Positions 29,442 to 33,667 of a stretch of 33,667 nt of DNA are shown piece after piece. Every line of letters begins with the position of its first letter. Positions within the stretch are counted from its first letter, which is position 1. The stretch is from the NCBI RefSeq assembly GCF_030317115.1, contig NZ_JASZYF010000044.1:1-33667 (forward strand), read 5' to 3'. The DNA is from Variovorax gracilis (GTDB taxonomy: Bacteria; Pseudomonadota; Gammaproteobacteria; Burkholderiales; Burkholderiaceae_C). The position numbers and the translations under genes are program-made. The notes beneath the pieces are model-generated. The model had not been told where the DNA came from. It searched no databases and saw only the letters and a list, made by a program, of their open reading frames with translations.

Positions 29442-30254
29442 TCAGGGACCGAAAGCGCCGCAACGCGACACGAGCGCCGCGGTCAGTGTGTGCGAATCGG
29501 CATACCGGCTTACGAGGTTGCCGAACGCGAAGGCCAGCACCTCGACCAGACGCCCGCGCTCAACGGCATCGGTACGCAAGGGCTTCGTGATCTCCAACTG
29601 CATCGCGTCGAGACCGTCCGGATGGGAGCTGCCGTACGTCCTGATCGTGAAACCACCGTTGAACTGCGGTACCTCGATACCGTTAGGGTCCGGCGGCGAG
29701 ACGCGATAACCGGCGGCCTCGAGGAAGCCGCGCAAGCTGCGCCTGCGCGCCAACACTTGCGGGTCCGCGGCGCGCAGCCGTGAAATACCGTCCTCCTCGT
29801 CCCGTGCCGTGCCGAGGAAGATCTGCGCCGGGTCGGACGGGATACCCGCTGTTCCGTGAATGTCGAACAGAAGGCCGAGCCCGCCGGTCTCGGCACGGAT
29901 CTCGTCGATGAAGGAGCGGATCGTGCCGTGGTACTCGTCGTAGAACGGCGCTGCCGCATCGACCTCGAACCCGCATTCGCGCGACCGGTTGGCGTCGATG
30001 AACTTGCGATGGAACTCGGCGATGACGACATACGGTGCTTCGCCGAAGATCTCCAGCACGCGCTGCGCCACGCCCGCGGCGATGAGGTTGGTGTCGACAT
30101 CTCGCGACGATTCGAAGATGCAACCCTCTCGGCCGCTGCGCGCCGGCACGCCCGGAACATTGGACACGCCGCCGTGCGGACAGGTGATGAGCATCGGCAG
30201 CGTGCCTCGGTGGCGCGCCACCAGGTTCGTTGCGTTGAAATGGATCTGCCACAT
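29442..30254 (-). CDS. N-formylglutamate amidohydrolase family protein
   Basis: A 270-residue member of the N-formylglutamate amidohydrolase family. Visible metal and catalytic motifs: CPHGG at 25-29, RDVDTN at 51-56, FHRKFIDANR at 81-90 and DIHG at 131-134. The family hydrolyses N-formylglutamate, the last step of one histidine pathway, or related N-acyl amino acids. No hut genes are nearby, so the substrate may differ. The ATG at 30254 has AAAGGA upstream. It is convergent with the Bug receptor and divergent from the ion channel gene. Confidence 0.85.
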   Translation of the reverse strand: MWQIHFNATNLVARHRGTLPMLITCPHGGVSNVPGVPARSGREGCIFESSRDVDTNLIAAGVAQRVLEIFGEAPYVVIAEFHRKFIDANRSRECGFEVDAAAPFYDEYHGTIRSFIDEIRAETGGLGLLFDIHGTAGIPSDPAQIFLGTARDEEDGISRLRAADPQVLARRRSLRGFLEAAGYRVSPPDPNGIEVPQFNGGFTIRTYGSSHPDGLDAMQLEITKPLRTDAVERGRLVEVLAFAFGNLVSRYADSHTLTAALVSRCGAFGP

Positions 30255-30383
30255 GAAATCGTCCTTTCGGAACGAGGGCCGAACTCGGCTGATCCCGGGT
30301 CAATGCGTATGCAAGCATTTGGACGTTCACTTGTCAAGATACCGCGCGCGTCCTGCTTCCGCCAGGGCGGCGACACTGTGCAC

Positions 30384-31049
30384 ATGAATCAACCTCGCAT
30401 GCTCGAGCAGATACGCCGCCATCCGTCTGCACTGCTGTTGATCGTGCAGCTTCTCGGCATCGTGCTCTATCCCTTCGTCGAATCGACGCGCGTGGGAGCA
30501 CCCGCGCTGGCTGTCTTCGGATTGGTCGTGTTGTACGTCACGATCCGCATGGTCCGCAGCACGCCCTGGCTGACGTGGATCAGCGTCGGCCTTGCGATCC
30601 CGACCACAGGCCTGCTCGTGCTGCAGGCGATGGCCGACCGGCCCCAATTGGTCGTATGGTCCTCTGCCCTTGAAGCAGTGTTCTATTTCTATGCGACAGG
30701 CAGCCTGATCGCCTACATGCTGGCCGACCGATACGCCACGCTGGACGAGCTCTTCGCTGTGGGAGCGACGTTCACGCTGTTGGCCTGGGCATTCACGCAC
30801 CTGTTCGTCGTGGTTCAGGCACTCCAGCCCGGGAGCTTTCAGGCGGCCGTGAATCCGCAACATGCCCGGTCCTGGAGCGAGTTGATGTACCTGAGCTTCG
30901 CGCTCCTTTCGAGCACCGGGATCGGAGACGTCATCCCTGTCACGGTGCACGCCCGCGCGGTCGCCAGCCTGGCCATGTTTGCCGGCGTGATGTACCTCGC
31001 CATGGTCGTTTCCCGGCTGATCGGACTTACCCTGCAACCACGATCGTGA
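30384..31049 (+). CDS. Two-transmembrane-pore-type ion channel protein
   Basis: A 221-residue integral membrane protein with about five to six hydrophobic segments, including LLLIVQLLGIVLYPFV, the segment GLVVLYVTIRMV, the segment AVGATFTLLAWAFTHLFVVV and AVASLAMFAGVMYLAMVV. Between the last two lies LSFALLSSTGIGDVIPV, in which STGIGDV (177-183) matches a potassium channel selectivity filter with Ile for the usual Tyr. The family is the ion-channel-2 type; whether it passes potassium is unproven. The ATG at 30384 is preferred; GTG at 30378 and ATG at 30303 are in frame. It faces the MpaB gene convergently. Confidence 0.8.
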   Translation: MNQPRMLEQIRRHPSALLLIVQLLGIVLYPFVESTRVGAPALAVFGLVVLYVTIRMVRSTPWLTWISVGLAIPTTGLLVLQAMADRPQLVVWSSALEAVFYFYATGSLIAYMLADRYATLDELFAVGATFTLLAWAFTHLFVVVQALQPGSFQAAVNPQHARSWSELMYLSFALLSSTGIGDVIPVTVHARAVASLAMFAGVMYLAMVVSRLIGLTLQPRS

Positions 31050-31066
31050 GTTCGCCGGCCCTGTGC

Positions 31067-32008
31067 TCAGCGAGCGCTGCGACGGTAAAGATAGTCGGCA
31101 GGTAGTCCCAGGCGTCGGCAGGCCTGGACCGCAGGGCTCCTGGCCAGCACGATCCTGTCGGCGAGCGCGCCTGCCCACCGCACGAAGCGCGCCTCCATGG
31201 CGCCCAGCCCTTGCGCGCTCGTCAGGCCCAGGCGCTCGCGCACCCATCCGGGCGTGATCTCGACGGCTGCCCGAATCAGGAGCCGCTGCACCGGCCGCAG
31301 CGGCGCCGGAAGGATGGGAGCCTCCCCCAGGATGTCCAGGAACTCGAAGACGATGGGTGAGGACTCCAGGCGCCCGCCCGTTCTGTCGAACAGCGCCCGC
31401 ATCCCGGCTTCCGATGTCGGCGCGTGGAGCGCGCCATACAGTCGCGCGGCAGGTGCCCCCTCGAGGTAGAACCGGTCCAACTCGTCCTGCCGCAGCGGCC
31501 GCACATAGGCATGGAAGGCCTGTGCAAAACCGAATCCCGCCGTCGCCTGCACCCAGGTCAGCAGATCGACATCGTTCGCTTCATACCGCTCCCCTGCCGG
31601 CGTGAAGCCGGTGACCTGACCATGTCGCCGCACCACGCCGGCAATCATTCTCTCGGCCACGCTTCGCGCCCCGTACACCGTCACCATCGCGGCCAGCCCG
31701 GTGCGCTGCAAGCGGAGCATCGGCTGCGCGCGAAACGTGGAGTGCTCCCACACCCCGGTGCGTACCCGAGGCTCGGCCAGCTCAAGGATCACGGCAGCCA
31801 CGCCGCCAACGAACATGGCGACCGGGTTCTTGAAAATCTCCCACGACATCGAGTCGTGCGCCGTCAGCGATGGCTCCCCGATGGGCCGGGTGAAGTCCAT
31901 CGGCGCCGAACCCGGCGGATTCAGGAGGCCCAGCGCCAGGCCATCGATCGCATTCCGAACGCACGAGGGAAGCGGCACGGCTGTCGTGATATTGCGGGAC
32001 GAAGACAT
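31067..32008 (-). CDS. Oxygenase MpaB family protein (DUF2236)
   Basis: A 313-residue DUF2236/MpaB protein. Recognisable parts are GGVAAVILELAEPRVRTGVW with His89 following, then YGARSVAERM and EANDVDLLTWVQATAGFGFA. These hold the acidic and histidine residues that line the heme or metal pocket in relatives such as latex-clearing protein and MpaB. Members perform oxidative chemistry on diverse substrates. The mid-region hydrophobic segments suggest membrane association. It is convergent with the channel gene, 17 bases apart. Substrate unknown. Confidence 0.85.
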   Translation of the reverse strand: MSSSRNITTAVPLPSCVRNAIDGLALGLLNPPGSAPMDFTRPIGEPSLTAHDSMSWEIFKNPVAMFVGGVAAVILELAEPRVRTGVWEHSTFRAQPMLRLQRTGLAAMVTVYGARSVAERMIAGVVRRHGQVTGFTPAGERYEANDVDLLTWVQATAGFGFAQAFHAYVRPLRQDELDRFYLEGAPAARLYGALHAPTSEAGMRALFDRTGGRLESSPIVFEFLDILGEAPILPAPLRPVQRLLIRAAVEITPGWVRERLGLTSAQGLGAMEARFVRWAGALADRIVLARSPAVQACRRLGLPADYLYRRSAR

Positions 32009-32240
32009 GGCGTCATTCTGTCAACCCGTCAAGCCGACGCTGTAGGACGCTGACGGCTCGATCCGCGTGGATGCCAGCACCGCAAGGCGGCTTCGCGCGT
32101 GGGCGCTGTTGTCGACGCGCCGGTGATGGCGTAGGCTGGTCGGAGACATGTCCGGAGATGACACCCGCGGACTTCAGGTGGTTCATGCGGCTGTCACTCA
32201 TTGCGCCTACTGTCGGCCACATCAAACGAGGAGACCGTTC

Positions 32241-33482
32241 ATGCGCCCATTGAAGAAAGCCTTTGTCGCTCTGCTTGGCACAGGGATGCTGATCGCAGCC
32301 ACCGCTGTCGTTGCCCACGACGAGCACGGGCGCCGACGTGCGGACAACGCACCCTTGGTGATCGGCCACCGCGGCGGCGCCAACGGCTATCTGCCCGAAC
32401 ATACGCTGGAGGCCTATTCACTTGGTATCGCGCTTGGCGCCGACTACATCGAACCCGACCTGGTCGCAACCAAGGACGGTCAGCTGATCGCGCGCCACGA
32501 GCCCAACCTGATCGACACCACCAACGTCAAGAGCCTTCCACAGTTCGCGGACCGGCGGCGCACGGTCATGATCGACGGCGCTGCAACGGACGGTTTCTTT
32601 GCCAGCGACTTCACGCTCGCCGAAATCAAGCAGCTGCGGGCCGTCCAGTCCTTTCCCGACCGCGACCAGTCGTTCAATGGCAAGTTCCAGATCCCGACAC
32701 TGGTCGAGGTGATCGAACTGGCGAAGCGAAAGTCGCGTGAAGAGGGCCGGCGCATCGGAATCTATCCGGAGACCAAGCATCCGACCTACCACCAGCAGAT
32801 CGGGCTGCCCCTGGAAGACCGGCTGCTGGGCGTGTTGAGCGCTGCCGGCTGGAACAATCGCAACGCGCCGGTGTTCATCCAGTCCTTCGAGACCGCCAAT
32901 CTGCGTTACCTGCGCGGCAAGACGAGCGTTCGGCTGATCCAGCTGGTCGATGCCAACGATGTGAAGCCCGACGGCTCGCTCGATTTCACAAAGCCTTACG
33001 ACAAGCCGTACGACTGGGTGGTGTCGAACCGCGACGGGCTGTTCAAGGATCTGCTGACGCCGCGCGGCCTGCACGAGGTGAAGGGATACGCGGACGGCAT
33101 CGGTCCGTGGAAGCCTTACCTGATTTCGAGCGCCTGCAAGTCGATACAGGGCGGCGCCTGTGTCGACGTGACGGGCGACGGCGTCGTGGACGATCGGGAT
33201 CGGGTCCTGCTCCCGCCCACCGATGTGATTGCCAATGCACATCGTCTGGGCTTGCTGGTGCATCCGTACACGTTCCGCAGCGAGCAGAAGCGACTGACCG
33301 GCAGCTTTGAAGGCAATGCGATCAATGAGTACCTTGCGTTCTACGAAGCCGGGGTTGACGGCTTGTTCAGCGACTTCGCCGACACCGCCGTCGCCGCACG
33401 CGCGATGTTCCTGCTCAAGCACGATCCCGACTACGCTGCCTGCCTCGTCAATGCGCGCAAGTGCGAAAGAAACAATGACTGA
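32241..33482 (+). CDS. glpQ: Periplasmic glycerophosphodiester phosphodiesterase with an EF-hand-like loop
   Basis: A 413-residue GlpQ-type enzyme. A signal peptide ends near residue 25 (VVA before HDEHG). The TIM barrel starts with IGHRGGANGYLPEHT at 41-55; metal ligands are Glu71 and Asp73 (IEPD) and Glu177 (YPETK), with general acid/base His43 and His86. It hydrolyses glycerophosphodiesters from phospholipid breakdown to glycerol-3-phosphate and an alcohol in the periplasm. Unusual is CVDVTGDGVVDDRD at 307-320, which follows the EF-hand or dockerin ligand pattern (Asp309, Thr311, Asp313, Asp317, Asp320). Two cysteine pairs (299/307 and 401/408) could form disulfides. The ATG at 32241 has GAGGAGA upstream; the longer frame from 32148 is not supported. 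Confidence 0.92.
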   Translation: MRPLKKAFVALLGTGMLIAATAVVAHDEHGRRRADNAPLVIGHRGGANGYLPEHTLEAYSLGIALGADYIEPDLVATKDGQLIARHEPNLIDTTNVKSLPQFADRRRTVMIDGAATDGFFASDFTLAEIKQLRAVQSFPDRDQSFNGKFQIPTLVEVIELAKRKSREEGRRIGIYPETKHPTYHQQIGLPLEDRLLGVLSAAGWNNRNAPVFIQSFETANLRYLRGKTSVRLIQLVDANDVKPDGSLDFTKPYDKPYDWVVSNRDGLFKDLLTPRGLHEVKGYADGIGPWKPYLISSACKSIQGGACVDVTGDGVVDDRDRVLLPPTDVIANAHRLGLLVHPYTFRSEQKRLTGSFEGNAINEYLAFYEAGVDGLFSDFADTAVAARAMFLLKHDPDYAACLVNARKCERNND

Positions 33483-33491
33483 TTGCTCGGC

Positions 33492-33667
33492 TCAACGCCT
33501 TCGCTCGGGAGCGCGCGCCTGTCCGGCGGCACTGCGAACCTGATCTTTCACAGCGGCGCAGTCCGTGTTTTCGCCCGGCCCTGTCTCGATGAGCGGCAGC
33601 AGGGCCGCCAGTGGATTGATGGTCGCCAACGCGACGGCGCCGCCCGCGCGAGCAAGCAACGGCCCCT
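33492..33667 (-). CDS. AsmA-like protein, C-terminal end cut by window edge
   Basis: The last 57 codons and stop of a leftward gene. They read LATINPLAALLPLIETGPGE then NTDCAAV, ending in a short basic tail. The NPLAALLPLIETGPGE motif with a following DC is common at the C-terminus of AsmA-family envelope proteins. The gene is convergent with glpQ with 9 bases between the stops. The family call rests on this short motif only. Confidence 0.6.
   Translation of the reverse strand, partial: GPLLARAGGAVALATINPLAALLPLIETGPGENTDCAAVKDQVRSAAGQARAPERRR

Overview
The window is a GC-rich, gene-dense chromosomal segment from a beta-proteobacterium, most likely Burkholderiales and close to Comamonadaceae/Variovorax. 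This rests on the overall gene style: a Bug-type solute receptor, an FCD-GntR regulator beside an enolase-superfamily enzyme, polar amino acid ABC genes, and an AsmA-like protein. It is an inference, because no rRNA or other marker gene is present. No tRNA, IS element, CRISPR array, phage or plasmid gene was seen.

Region 1 (1-12191) looks like one catabolic regulon around a LysR regulator (2233-3168). Leftward lie a class I/II aminotransferase, an RraA/HMG-aldolase-like protein and a truncated SDR. Rightward lies a tightly overlapping set: biotin carboxyl carrier protein, biotin carboxylase, PxpB, PxpC, a second carrier-like protein without the biotinyl lysine, and PxpA. A second rightward set follows: SDR, two amino-acid-type ABC permeases, ATPase and periplasmic receptor. 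Three near-identical control regions (2104-2168 on the minus strand, 3165-3229 and 8081-8145 on the plus strand) each carry a 15-bp ATA-N9-TAT dyad. Exactly 20 bp from the dyad start begins a shared block that runs into a -35 box. This ties all three transcription units to one regulator and suggests uptake, ring opening, transamination and aldol cleavage of a 5-oxoproline-like lactam.

Region 2 (12306-17301) holds a lone GAF protein and an SOS-type DNA repair pair: a radical SAM repair protein and a DUF4130-UdgX fusion with the KRRIH motif. A perfect LexA palindrome ends 2 bp before the first start codon of the pair. After it come an unrecognised 180-residue protein, a doubtful small membrane protein and a 46-residue lipoprotein.

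Region 3 (17617-21220) has a zinc-ribbon membrane protein, a class 3-like aldehyde dehydrogenase, and a second zinc-ribbon membrane protein on the other strand whose reading frame is broken. A strong intrinsic terminator follows the broken gene.

Region 4 (21408-24947) has a Baeyer-Villiger monooxygenase divergent from an LCAT-like lipase and a small downstream protein. Together they could turn a ketone into an ester and hydrolyse it.

Region 5 (25168-29438) has a possible gene remnant, then an FCD-GntR regulator divergent from an enolase-superfamily dehydratase, a D-2-hydroxyacid dehydrogenase-like protein and a Bug receptor. This resembles a sugar-acid or hydroxy-acid catabolic locus.

Region 6 (29442-33667) has an N-formylglutamate amidohydrolase-like enzyme, a two-pore-type ion channel protein, an MpaB/DUF2236 oxygenase, a periplasmic glycerophosphodiesterase with an EF-hand-like loop, and the C-terminus of an AsmA-like protein.
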